Shown: positions 6,974 to 10,955 of the stretch, piece by piece | How positions within the stretch are numbered: the first letter of the stretch is position 1 | Layout of the letters: each line of letters begins with the position of its first letter | Origin: Oscillospiraceae bacterium | GTDB taxonomy: Bacteria; Bacillota; Clostridia; Oscillospirales; Ruminococcaceae | Length of the DNA stretch: 10,984 nucleotides | Direction of reading: 5' to 3' | NCBI GenBank assembly: GCA_900765125.1 | Contig: CAAFQL010000298.1 | Span: forward strand, 1 to 10,984 | Made by a program: the position numbers and the translations under genes | Notes under the pieces: model-generated | Seen by the model: the letters and a program-made list of their open reading frames with translations, nothing else | The model's database searches: none | Told to the model about the DNA's origin: nothing

Positions 6974-7468
6974 ATGAAACAAAAAGATAAAACTTTACAA
7001 TATTTAATGAAAGTACTTCCAACTTTAAAGGAATATAAAACTGATTTGGCTTTGGATTTGCTTAAAATATTTCATGAAAGATTTGAAAGATTCAAAAGCA
7101 GTATTTCGTCAGAAGAACTAACGTTAGTAAACAGACACATAGAAGAGTTAAAACCAATGGTCATGTCTCCCAGAATACATAATAAAATCTATATAGTGTC
7201 AGAAATAGAACGGTTACTGCTGATAGCATTAAGCGTTTCAGAATTTGAGACAAAACAGGTTATGGATATACTTGCTTATACAAATGATACTTTTGAAATT
7301 CCTTATGACCACATAAGTACAATATACGTGATAAGGAAAGAAAAAATCGTTTTTCGCAAAGATTTATACACAGGCGAACTTAATACGATGATAAGATATT
7401 TCAATGATAAGAATCTTATTACTCCATATGATATAAACTGCTTTGATAAATTTCATGTTCTGTTTTAA
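6974..7468 (+). CDS. Rightward cassette gene of unknown function (moron candidate)
   Basis: A 164-residue protein read against the early operon. ATG at 6974 is chosen for its AAAGGAG with a 6-nt spacer; the reading frame is open further upstream, but that part runs through the hairpin repeat and has no ribosome binding site. The protein is soluble, basic at the start and largely helical (LMKVLPTLKEYKTDLALDLLKIFHERFERF at 11-40), with a hydrophobic helix IERLLLIALSVSEF at 78-91 and a mixed end (VFRKDLYTGELNTMIRYF, 126-143). I recognise no family. It is visibly more AT-rich than its neighbours, is flanked by 68-bp direct repeats, and its stop codon overlaps that of the convergent 7465-7644 gene. 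A consensus promoter at 6455-6483 could drive it. Such opposed, self-promoted genes in phage early regions are often expressed in lysogens; that role is inferred. Confidence 0.78.
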   Translation: MKQKDKTLQYLMKVLPTLKEYKTDLALDLLKIFHERFERFKSSISSEELTLVNRHIEELKPMVMSPRIHNKIYIVSEIERLLLIALSVSEFETKQVMDILAYTNDTFEIPYDHISTIYVIRKEKIVFRKDLYTGELNTMIRYFNDKNLITPYDINCFDKFHVLF

Positions 7469-7644
7469 AAGAATCTGCGGTCAAATGGTGATATTCCGTC
7501 ACCGGTAAGAAACGGGATCGGTTCTGCACTTTCGAGCATATCTTTTCTGATTCTTTTAGCCTGTTTTTTCAATTCGGTATTGCTCAATGCATAAATCCGA
7601 CTGTATTTTTTTAAAACAGATTGTTTTCTTATCTTTACTTTCAA
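7465..7644 (-). CDS. 59-residue basic protein with TTG start
   Basis: A short gene that needs a TTG start (7644), with GAGGTG and a 6-nt spacer. The protein begins MKVKIRKQSVLKKYSRIYAL, is strongly basic over the first 35 residues, and ends in ISPFDRRFF. Residues 20-40 look helical (NTELKKQAKRIRKDMLESA). I do not recognise it. Its stop codon overlaps the stop of the convergent 6974-7468 gene (TTTAAA centre), and it begins just after the second 68-bp repeat, with the same leader design (repeat, then GAGGTG) as the 6491-6847 gene. The two convergent genes between the repeats may form a functional pair. A protein-coding role rests on the good ribosome binding site and the neat fit between repeat and convergent stop. 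Confidence 0.55.
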   Translation of the reverse strand: MKVKIRKQSVLKKYSRIYALSNTELKKQAKRIRKDMLESAEPIPFLTGDGISPFDRRFF

Positions 7645-7664
7645 TTTTTACACCTCTTTTCATA

Positions 7665-7732
7665 GTCTGCCATCATCAGTGCCGGGAGACCATCTCCGGC
7701 AGACAGCGGAGTTTGTCCGCTGTTTCGGCTTT
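7665..7732. repeat. 68-bp direct repeat, copy 2 (structured)
   Basis: Second copy of the repeat at 6882-6949, same orientation, 67 of 68 bases identical. Its right end overlaps the stop codon (7731-7733) of the acidic-protein gene, and its left end is about 10 nt before the ribosome binding site of the 7465-7644 gene. Start-to-start distance is 783 bp, so recombination between copies would delete the two convergent genes. Confidence 0.92.
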
Positions 7733-8021
7733 ACGGTAAATCTGGGCAATCCTCAAACGTTTCATCAATCTCATCTTCGTATTCATCTGATGAAACAATG
7801 ACATTATCCTCAAACCAAGGAAAACATTTTGATGCGTATGCCCATTCTGCGTCCATCTGATCAGAATAATATGAACCGCCCCACACTCCATTTCCGTTAT
7901 CATCAATATGCCAAACTACATAATCGCCATCCTGATCAATCGGACTTGCTATGCAGTATACACCAGCATGTACAGCGTATACAATGTGACCGCTGATAAT
8001 TGTTCCAACTTTGATTTTCAT
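7731..8021 (-). CDS. Very acidic 96-residue protein (DNA-mimic candidate)
   Basis: A 96-residue protein with about 20 Asp/Glu, only 3 Lys and no Arg. The N-terminal two thirds look like a beta-rich fold (VGTIISGHIVYAVHAGVYCIAS at 5-26, YVVWHIDDNGNGVWGGSYY at 34-52). The tail is extremely acidic (SSDEYEDEIDETFEDCPDLP at 77-96). I recognise no family. It follows the XRE-type gene with only 3 nt between stop and start and has a weak Shine-Dalgarno (GGAAAGG about 11 nt away), so it probably depends on translational coupling. Small acidic early phage proteins can be DNA mimics that block restriction, CRISPR or transcription; here this is a hypothesis from charge alone. Its stop is embedded in the second 68-bp repeat. 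Confidence 0.75.
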   Translation of the reverse strand: MKIKVGTIISGHIVYAVHAGVYCIASPIDQDGDYVVWHIDDNGNGVWGGSYYSDQMDAEWAYASKCFPWFEDNVIVSSDEYEDEIDETFEDCPDLP

Positions 8022-8024
8022 TAA

Positions 8025-8246
8025 TTACACTGCCTTTCCCTCTGCCGCTTCCAGCAGTGCTGCCGCTGGCATTCGCAACGCTCCGGCAAGCTTGATAAGC
8101 AATACTGCCGATGGTACGCACTGATTAGTTTCAATGCGGCTTACATGACTCTGCGATGTACCAACACGTTCCGCAAGCTCCGGCTGCGTCATCTGCAATT
8201 CTTCTCTTTTTGCCCTTACAGTTGTTCCGAGACTATTTTTATTCAT
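8025..8246 (-). CDS. XRE-family helix-turn-helix regulator
   Basis: A 73-residue protein that is essentially one HTH_3 (Cro/CI-type) domain: LGTTVRAKREELQMTQPELAERVGTSQSHVSRIETNQCVPS covers residues 6-46, with the turn and recognition helix at about 20-40 and helices 4-5 after it. There is no C-terminal cleavage or dimerisation domain, so it is of Cro/Ner size. The position in the early operon ahead of muA fits an auto-regulator that turns down early transcription, the job of Ner in Mu, although the sequence is XRE and not Ner. Start: ATG at 8246 with GAGGAG and a 6-nt spacer, lying in the last codons of the upstream membrane-protein gene. The sequence is noticeably richer in GC than its neighbours, which hints at a separate origin. 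DNA target unknown. Confidence 0.88.
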   Translation of the reverse strand: MNKNSLGTTVRAKREELQMTQPELAERVGTSQSHVSRIETNQCVPSAVLLIKLAGALRMPAAALLEAAEGKAV

Positions 8247-8249
8247 ATG

Positions 8250-8450
8250 TTACTCCTCCTCGCCATTTAAAACTCTTTTATTATGCTGCACAAGTGCAAG
8301 TTTAGCGTAAACAGCCAAAGTGCTTAAAGCGATAAATACGATCGTCCACATCTTTCTCCCTGCTCCTTTCTTTTTGCTTTTTTCTTCTGATAGATCCCAT
8401 GTTAGATTGCTGTTAAGTTTAATTAAACCAACGTTTGTGTCTGCTTTCAT
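8250..8450 (-). CDS. Single-span small membrane protein
   Basis: A 66-residue protein. A polar N-terminal arm (1-25) is followed by a Lys/Arg-rich patch (EEKSKKKGAGRK at 22-33), then one hydrophobic segment (WTIVFIALSTLAVYAKLAL, 35-53) and a charged tail ending NGEEE. By the positive-inside rule the N-terminus is probably cytoplasmic. No signal peptidase site or known family is visible. ATG at 8450 is preferred, with AAGGAG and an 8-nt spacer; an upstream in-frame TTG at 8468 has no ribosome binding site. The start region overlaps the end of the 8419-8700 gene by 32 nt, and its last codons (GAG GAG GAG) double as the Shine-Dalgarno of the XRE gene. Confidence 0.7.
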   Translation of the reverse strand: MKADTNVGLIKLNSNLTWDLSEEKSKKKGAGRKMWTIVFIALSTLAVYAKLALVQHNKRVLNGEEE

Positions 8451-8700
8451 TGTATTTTCTCCTTTCAATGCGGCGTTTTAAGTCGCTTAAATAATCCGGA
8501 TCGTAATAAGTATTGCCTTCTCGTTCTATGGTGCAGTTGATTTCATAAAATATTGCCGTCATCTCTTCGACGTCCATATTCTTGCAGATGATTATGTCTA
8601 ATATACGTGCCATAGCATCATCAAAATCACTGCTGTTATGTCTGTCAGAACTGATTCTTGAAACAAGATCATCAACATACCATCGTGAATAAGTGCTCAT
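8419..8700 (-). CDS. Small hypothetical early protein
   Basis: A 93-residue protein, largely helical, with an acidic middle (SSDFDDAMARILDIIICKNMDVEEMTAIFYEI, 23-54) and a strongly basic end (LKRRIERRKYNESRHKRWFN, 74-93). The basic tail would suit nucleic-acid contact, but I recognise no family. The start is secure: CAGGAGG with a 5-nt spacer before the ATG at 8700, just downstream of a two-hairpin leader. Its 3' end overlaps the membrane-protein gene by 32 nt in another frame, a longer overlap than usual in this operon, so the last ten codons are constrained by both genes. Confidence 0.72.
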   Translation of the reverse strand: MSTYSRWYVDDLVSRISSDRHNSSDFDDAMARILDIIICKNMDVEEMTAIFYEINCTIEREGNTYYDPDYLSDLKRRIERRKYNESRHKRWFN

Positions 8701-8722
8701 GTCTGCCTCCTGAATTTTTATT

Positions 8723-8766
8723 GCCCTTTCGGGTAGTGGGTCCGGATGCGCTCCGGACGGGCGGCT
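8723..8766 (-). promoter_or_regulatory. AGCCG hairpin element in intercistronic leader
   Basis: On the minus strand the element starts inside the stop codon of the 8765-9043 gene: AGCCG, CCC, then a 7-bp stem GTCCGGA/TCCGGAC with a 5-nt loop (8740-8758). A second small hairpin CCC-GAAA-GGG follows at about 8724-8733, then the ribosome binding site of the 8419-8700 gene. The first hairpin matches those at 9168-9198, 6921-6946 and 7704-7730 in design and partly in sequence. No U-run follows, so it is not an intrinsic terminator for the operon. Confidence 0.6.
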
Positions 8767-9043
8767 ATTTTATCATCTTGTAGTTCCATATTTTTGCCAA
8801 GTCGCTTAAAAAGAAGTTTTTACCTGGATGAAGAATTTCTTGTCCGGTTGTATCTTTATCAATATGAACTTCACGCCATTTTTCACTGTAGTCATTGTTA
8901 TCTACCATGATTACCTTCCATTTACGTACGCCCATATAGTACAGCCAACTATCAATATCACACCATCTCATGAGCGGTGTACAGATAATACCGTACGCAC
9001 GATTTGCAAACTCCACTTTAATTGCGAATTCATGTGTATTCAT
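8765..9043 (-). CDS. Small aromatic-rich hypothetical protein
   Basis: A 92-residue protein unusually rich in tryptophan (RWCDIDSWLYYMGVRKWKV at 26-44, then EKWREVH and AKIWNY), suggesting a compact mixed fold and possibly a protein-binding surface. No family, membrane span or signal peptide is recognised. ATG at 9043 was chosen because AGGAGGTG lies 5 nt upstream; the frame extends to 9085, but that part lies within the tRNA-like leader fold. The stop codon TAG is the first part of the next AGCCG hairpin element. The gene follows the longest structured, apparently non-coding leader of the window (9044-9210), so its expression is a likely target of that RNA. Confidence 0.7.
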   Translation of the reverse strand: MNTHEFAIKVEFANRAYGIICTPLMRWCDIDSWLYYMGVRKWKVIMVDNNDYSEKWREVHIDKDTTGQEILHPGKNFFLSDLAKIWNYKMIK

Positions 9044-9060
9044 ATAAGCACCTCCTATAT

Positions 9061-9110
9061 TGGATGGGCTGCTGCGGATTTGCACCGCATCTCAGTACTG
9101 GACACAGCCC
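9061..9110 (-). promoter_or_regulatory. tRNA-like acceptor/T-arm fold in leader
   Basis: Read on the minus strand: a 7-bp outer stem GGGCTGT (9110-9104) with GCAGCCC (9072-9066), one G-U pair at the inner end. Inside it are a 14-nt connector and a hairpin TGCGG-TGCAAAT-CCGCA (9089-9073), exactly 5 bp with a 7-nt loop as in a tRNA T-arm, with T54, C56 and A58 equivalents in place. It is followed by A and TCC. There is no D-arm or anticodon arm. It ends about 10 nt before the ribosome binding site of the 8765-9043 gene. Confidence 0.5.
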
Positions 9111-9113
9111 ATA

Positions 9114-9139
9114 TTTGCAGCCTGTATTTCAGCTGCAAA
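9114..9139 (-). promoter_or_regulatory. 8-bp perfect leader hairpin
   Basis: TTTGCAGC (9114-9121) pairs with GCTGCAAA (9132-9139) across a 10-nt loop. It lies directly upstream, in the direction of leftward transcription, of the tRNA-like fold, so the two could stack in one leader RNA. No U-run follows. Confidence 0.5.
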
Positions 9140-9167
9140 CTTTAAGGAGAGATGGTTCGGAAACTGA

Positions 9168-9198
9168 TGGGTGCGGATAACACTCCGCACGGGCGGCT
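9168..9198 (-). promoter_or_regulatory. AGCCG hairpin element, second variant
   Basis: Same plan as 8737-8766: AGCCG, CCC, stem GTGCGGA/TCCGCAC (6-nt loop, 9171-9190) and CCCA after it. Compared with that element, the third base pair of the stem has changed from C-G to G-C on both sides, a compensating pair of changes that keeps the stem. It begins the structured leader of the 8765-9043 gene. The rest of 9199-9330 holds the rightward promoter and leader of the 9331 gene and no further leftward gene that I can support. Confidence 0.6.
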
Positions 9199-9262
9199 GT
9201 CTTTGATTTAATGCATTGGTGTCACGTCCTTTCAAAATATGATTGTATTTCCTGACAGATTA

Positions 9263-9271
9263 TGGTATAAT
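9263..9271 (+). promoter_or_regulatory. Extended -10 promoter for the 9331-9618 gene
   Basis: TGG directly before TATAAT (9266-9271) forms an extended -10 element. Seventeen bases upstream is TTGTAT, a weak -35. The expected start is near 9278, about 50 nt before the rightward gene, with nothing else for it to drive. Confidence 0.6.
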
Positions 9272-9330
9272 TTGAGCAGGAAAGGAGGATTGATTTGTAA
9301 AATTTTAAGTCGAAGGGAGGTGAATTACAA

Positions 9331-9618
9331 ATGAGTAAAAACACACTTCTGCTGTTGTGTCGCATATACATACAAACCAAAAATAACAGCAAAGATGAAA
9401 AAGAGATAATTCCATGCCTTTTTAGTAATAATTTTTACGAAATAGATGAAAAGTTATCTGATCAAAGATGGGACTACGATTTATTTGTTGAGTGCCTAGA
9501 AGTACTTGAAAGCTATGGGTATGTAAAGAAGTATATAGATAATAGCTTTAGAATCGAAGAAGAAGGCATAGAATATGTAGAAAATATGCTCAGAAACACA
9601 GGGATTGCATTATCTTAA
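9331..9618 (+). CDS. Rightward winged-helix-like small protein
   Basis: A 95-residue protein read against the operon. The second half, YDLFVECLEVLESYGYVKK followed by SFRIEEEGIEYVENM (49-86), has the rhythm of a winged helix: recognition-type helix, turn at 'SYGYV', a short wing and a final helix. A small DNA-binding regulator is therefore plausible but not proven, and I recognise no family. ATG at 9331 has GGGAGGTG with an 8-nt spacer. An extended -10 promoter lies about 55 nt upstream, so it is an independent unit. It converges on the 9610-9807 gene with a 9-nt overlap of coding ends. A 12-bp hairpin followed by TATTTCTTTT (9741-9781) could end its transcript inside that gene. Expression in the lysogen, when the leftward operon is off, is my inference. 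Confidence 0.78.
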   Translation: MSKNTLLLLCRIYIQTKNNSKDEKEIIPCLFSNNFYEIDEKLSDQRWDYDLFVECLEVLESYGYVKKYIDNSFRIEEEGIEYVENMLRNTGIALS

Positions 9619-9807
9619 CCCGAGCTCTATCTCTTTTTCATGCAGCAATTTATTGATGCATTCATCTTCAAATCCGAAAAAATCAATGATCTCACGCAGG
9701 GCTTTCACTTGCATTATCTTGATTTCTTTTTCTGATTTCAGTCGACCTCGTACTTCCACTACGAGGTCGACTATTTCTTTTGGGCTACCTTCGATCATAA
9801 CTTTCAT
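9610..9807 (-). CDS. Small helical phage protein
   Basis: A 65-residue protein starting MKVMIEGSPKEIVDLVVEVRGR. The 'IEGSPKEIVDLV' opening is a pattern I associate with small hypothetical phage proteins, in which a short beta strand leads into a helix. The remainder (KSEKEIKIMQVKALREIIDFF and ECINKLLHEKEIELGLR) is helical and charged. Function unknown. ATG at 9807 was chosen for AAAGGAGGTG with a 6-nt spacer. It overlaps the upstream 9785-10021 gene by 23 nt and the convergent 9331-9618 gene by 9 nt. A perfect 12-bp inverted repeat lies within its codons 13-23, which constrains codon choice there. Confidence 0.72.
   Translation of the reverse strand: MKVMIEGSPKEIVDLVVEVRGRLKSEKEIKIMQVKALREIIDFFGFEDECINKLLHEKEIELGLR
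9741..9781 (+). terminator. 12-bp hairpin with T-rich tail, inside a convergent gene
   Basis: GTCGACCTCGTA (9741-9752) pairs perfectly with TACGAGGTCGAC (9760-9771) across a 7-nt loop. On the plus strand TATTTCTTTT follows. This fits an intrinsic terminator for the rightward transcript of 9331-9618, about 125 nt past its stop. The hairpin is coding sequence for the leftward 9610-9807 gene. On the minus strand no U-run follows it, so leftward transcription should pass. Confidence 0.6.
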
Positions 9808-10021
9808 TTGCGCCACCTCCTTTCAATGATTTTTTGGTTTTAGTAAAGTCATGCCTTGGGCAGCAAAAGTGTTCTATGCTATCTACATCAATAGCTAATC
9901 TTATTGCAGGAATGCCGCTGCCTTGACAGATACTATACTCAGACACACGCTCTATTTCTGTATCATCTAAAAATATACGTGTGCAACCGTTCTCTTCATT
10001 ATGTAACAACTTGACTTTCAT
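9785..10021 (-). CDS. Small hypothetical protein
   Basis: A 78-residue protein. The first half looks beta-rich (KVKLLHNEENGCTRIFLDDTEIERVSEYSI), the middle carries a Cys-Cys pair (HFCCPRHDF at 51-59), and the end is basic and glycine-rich (KTKKSLKGGGANESYDRR). No family is recognised; the cysteines and histidines (C28? not clustered, H51, C53, C54, H57) might bind metal, but the spacing is not a standard finger. Its ATG overlaps the TGA of the preceding gene (ATGA), a translational-coupling junction; AAGGAG is 10 nt upstream. Its end overlaps the next gene by 23 nt and carries that gene's ribosome binding site. Confidence 0.7.
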   Translation of the reverse strand: MKVKLLHNEENGCTRIFLDDTEIERVSEYSICQGSGIPAIRLAIDVDSIEHFCCPRHDFTKTKKSLKGGGANESYDRR

Positions 10022-10164
10022 ATGTTTTTATCTCCTTCTGAAAATGAAACTTCCTTAGAAATTCCAAATTTACCATTAAATTCATCTTTAATGATGTCAA
10101 TTGTCTTTGAAGCCTGCTCTTTCCCAACCGGAGCAGGTTTTCTTTTTCTGACTTTTACTTTCAT
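10018..10164 (-). CDS. 48-residue basic/acidic leader-type protein
   Basis: A 48-residue protein, MKVKVRKRKPAPVGKEQASKT at the start and an acidic, polar end (EVSFSEGDKNI). Probably partly disordered; function unknown. ATG at 10164 has AAAAGGAG with an 8-nt spacer; this ribosome binding site belongs to the second copy of a 32-bp leader repeat that also precedes the rha-like gene. The stop overlaps the next start by 4 nt. Support is mainly the ribosome binding site, the coupling junction and the even spacing of the operon. Confidence 0.6.
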   Translation of the reverse strand: MKVKVRKRKPAPVGKEQASKTIDIIKDEFNGKFGISKEVSFSEGDKNI

Positions 10165-10172
10165 GAAATTTA

Positions 10173-10204
10173 CTCCTTTTCTATTTACATTGATATTCCT
10201 TTGT
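10173..10204. repeat. 32-bp leader repeat, copy A
   Basis: Identical over 32 bases to 10838-10869, same orientation, 665 bp apart. On the minus strand it contains AAAGGA, six bases, then ATG-TAA (10190-10185), and ends with the AAAAGGAG ribosome binding site of the 10018-10164 gene. It lies directly after the stop of the rha-like gene, so the two copies bracket that gene. Confidence 0.9.
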
Positions 10205-10210
10205 AAACTA

Positions 10211-10828
10211 TTAATCTTCATACAAAGTATTCTTGTATTTTCCGATTGCTGTGATGGAAATGCTCACTCCATGCATAAGCAGAAATTCCTTGATATCCAC
10301 GTATTTGTATTTACGTGAAAGAAGCATATCGTCTACCAGATTTCTAAGCGCAGGGTCAAGCTGCGCAATCTTACTCTGCCTTAGTCTCCGCATATGCGTA
10401 TCCTCTTGAATCAATGTGCGTTCTTTGAGAATTGGCATCAGCTGTCGAACAGTTTCCTGTACTGCCGCTGTAACGGCTTCTGTGACAATCTTACTTATGT
10501 CACAGTTCTGATTACGCAGCTTTTCTTCCATAAGATTAAACGCCTTGATGTATTTGAGCTTCCATTCAAGCGCACGTTTCCCTGTAAATCCCATTACAAG
10601 CAAACAGAAACCGTCTCTGGTAAGTTCATAGCACTTTTGATTTCTTCCGTAGTTATCTACATAAGTACTGATATGGAAGAGATTGGCGCAATTTTGAGCC
10701 GATGTATCTTTTATAAGCGTTTCAATATTTCTTAGGATGTTCTTATGCATCTTATTAAAATCTCTCGCAACCTGCAAACTTGAAACTGTAAGATCTCCAT
10801 CAAAATTATTGATCAAAATCTCCTGCAT
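10211..10828 (-). CDS. rha: Rha-family regulator with DUF3486-like C-terminus
   Basis: A 205-residue protein. Residues about 13-104 form a Rha domain: SSLQVARDFNKMHKNILRNIETL, then a variable stretch, then GRNQKCYELTRDGFCLLVMGFTGKRALEWKLKYIKAFNLME, the most conserved block of phage Rha (antirepressor-like) proteins. A helical linker (105-148) leads to a C-terminal segment, SKIAQLDPALRNLVDDMLL...YVDIKEFLLMHGVSISITAIGKY (152-198). This resembles DUF3486, the Mu gp27 family, not the KilA-C or ORF6N ends usually attached. Rha proteins in other phages act in development control; the exact activity is not settled. It is the first gene after the early promoter, with ATG at 10828 and AAAAGGAGG (8-nt spacer). 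It is bracketed by the 32-bp leader repeats. Rha call firm; C-terminal call tentative. Confidence 0.88.
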   Translation of the reverse strand: MQEILINNFDGDLTVSSLQVARDFNKMHKNILRNIETLIKDTSAQNCANLFHISTYVDNYGRNQKCYELTRDGFCLLVMGFTGKRALEWKLKYIKAFNLMEEKLRNQNCDISKIVTEAVTAAVQETVRQLMPILKERTLIQEDTHMRRLRQSKIAQLDPALRNLVDDMLLSRKYKYVDIKEFLLMHGVSISITAIGKYKNTLYED

Positions 10829-10837
10829 GAATTTTTC

Positions 10838-10869
10838 CTCCTTTTCTATTTACATTGATATTCCTTTGT
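10838..10869. repeat. 32-bp leader repeat, copy B
   Basis: Perfect copy of 10173-10204. It supplies the ribosome binding site of the rha-like gene and again contains AAAGGA, six bases and ATG-TAA (10855-10850) upstream of it. Confidence 0.9.
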
Positions 10870-10872
10870 GGT

Positions 10873-10895
10873 ACAATTATCATAAGGCTAATTGT
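10873..10895. promoter_or_regulatory. Inverted repeat downstream of the early promoter
   Basis: ACAATTA (10873-10879) and TAATTGT (10889-10895) form a 7-bp inverted repeat, with centres about 16 bp apart, in the leader of the early transcript. AAGGC/GCCTT (10884-10900) gives an overlapping small stem. It could be a second operator, for example for the XRE or Rha protein, or an RNA stem. Weak evidence. Confidence 0.3.
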
Positions 10896-10919
10896 GCCTT
10901 GAGATATCCGTATAAGTAT

Positions 10920-10948
10920 ATTATAATCCCCATTTGCGATATTGTCAA
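10920..10948 (-). promoter_or_regulatory. Consensus early promoter (leftward)
   Basis: On the minus strand TTGACA (10948-10943), a 17-bp spacer and TATAAT (10925-10920) match the vegetative consensus at all 12 positions. The expected start is near 10913, about 85 nt before the rha-like gene. It probably drives the whole leftward early operon. Operator-like repeats lie in the spacer and just upstream, so a repressor would block polymerase directly. Confidence 0.85.
10926..10940 (-). promoter_or_regulatory. Operator-like site O2 in promoter spacer
   Basis: ATCGCAAATGGGGAT on the minus strand, fully within the 17-bp spacer. It differs by one base from the upstream site and is an imperfect dyad (ATC...GAT ends). 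Binding here would exclude RNA polymerase. Confidence 0.65.
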
Positions 10949-10955
10949 GTGCAAA

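Noticed and set aside
6882..7732. Insertion sequence bounded by the 68-bp repeats
   Set aside because: The repeats are direct, internally structured and outside any transposase; no inverted ends or target duplication are visible between them.
9061..9110. A true tRNA gene on the minus strand
   Set aside because: Acceptor and T-arm pair well, but only 14 nt replace the D and anticodon arms and no anticodon loop exists.
9061..9145. Cobalamin riboswitch, from the GGTGCAAATCC string
   Set aside because: The string is typical of that riboswitch, but the B12-box and the remaining stems are absent and no B12-related gene follows.
9062..9247. Leftward open frame of about 45-50 codons (TTG start near 9230)
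   Set aside because: No ribosome binding site, and it runs through both stable hairpins; structured leader explains the sequence better.
9295..9300. TTG-TAA start-stop after GGAGG in the leader of the 9331 gene
   Set aside because: Spacing is right, but TTG is a poor start and only one copy exists; it may be chance and is not claimed as part of the start-stop pattern.
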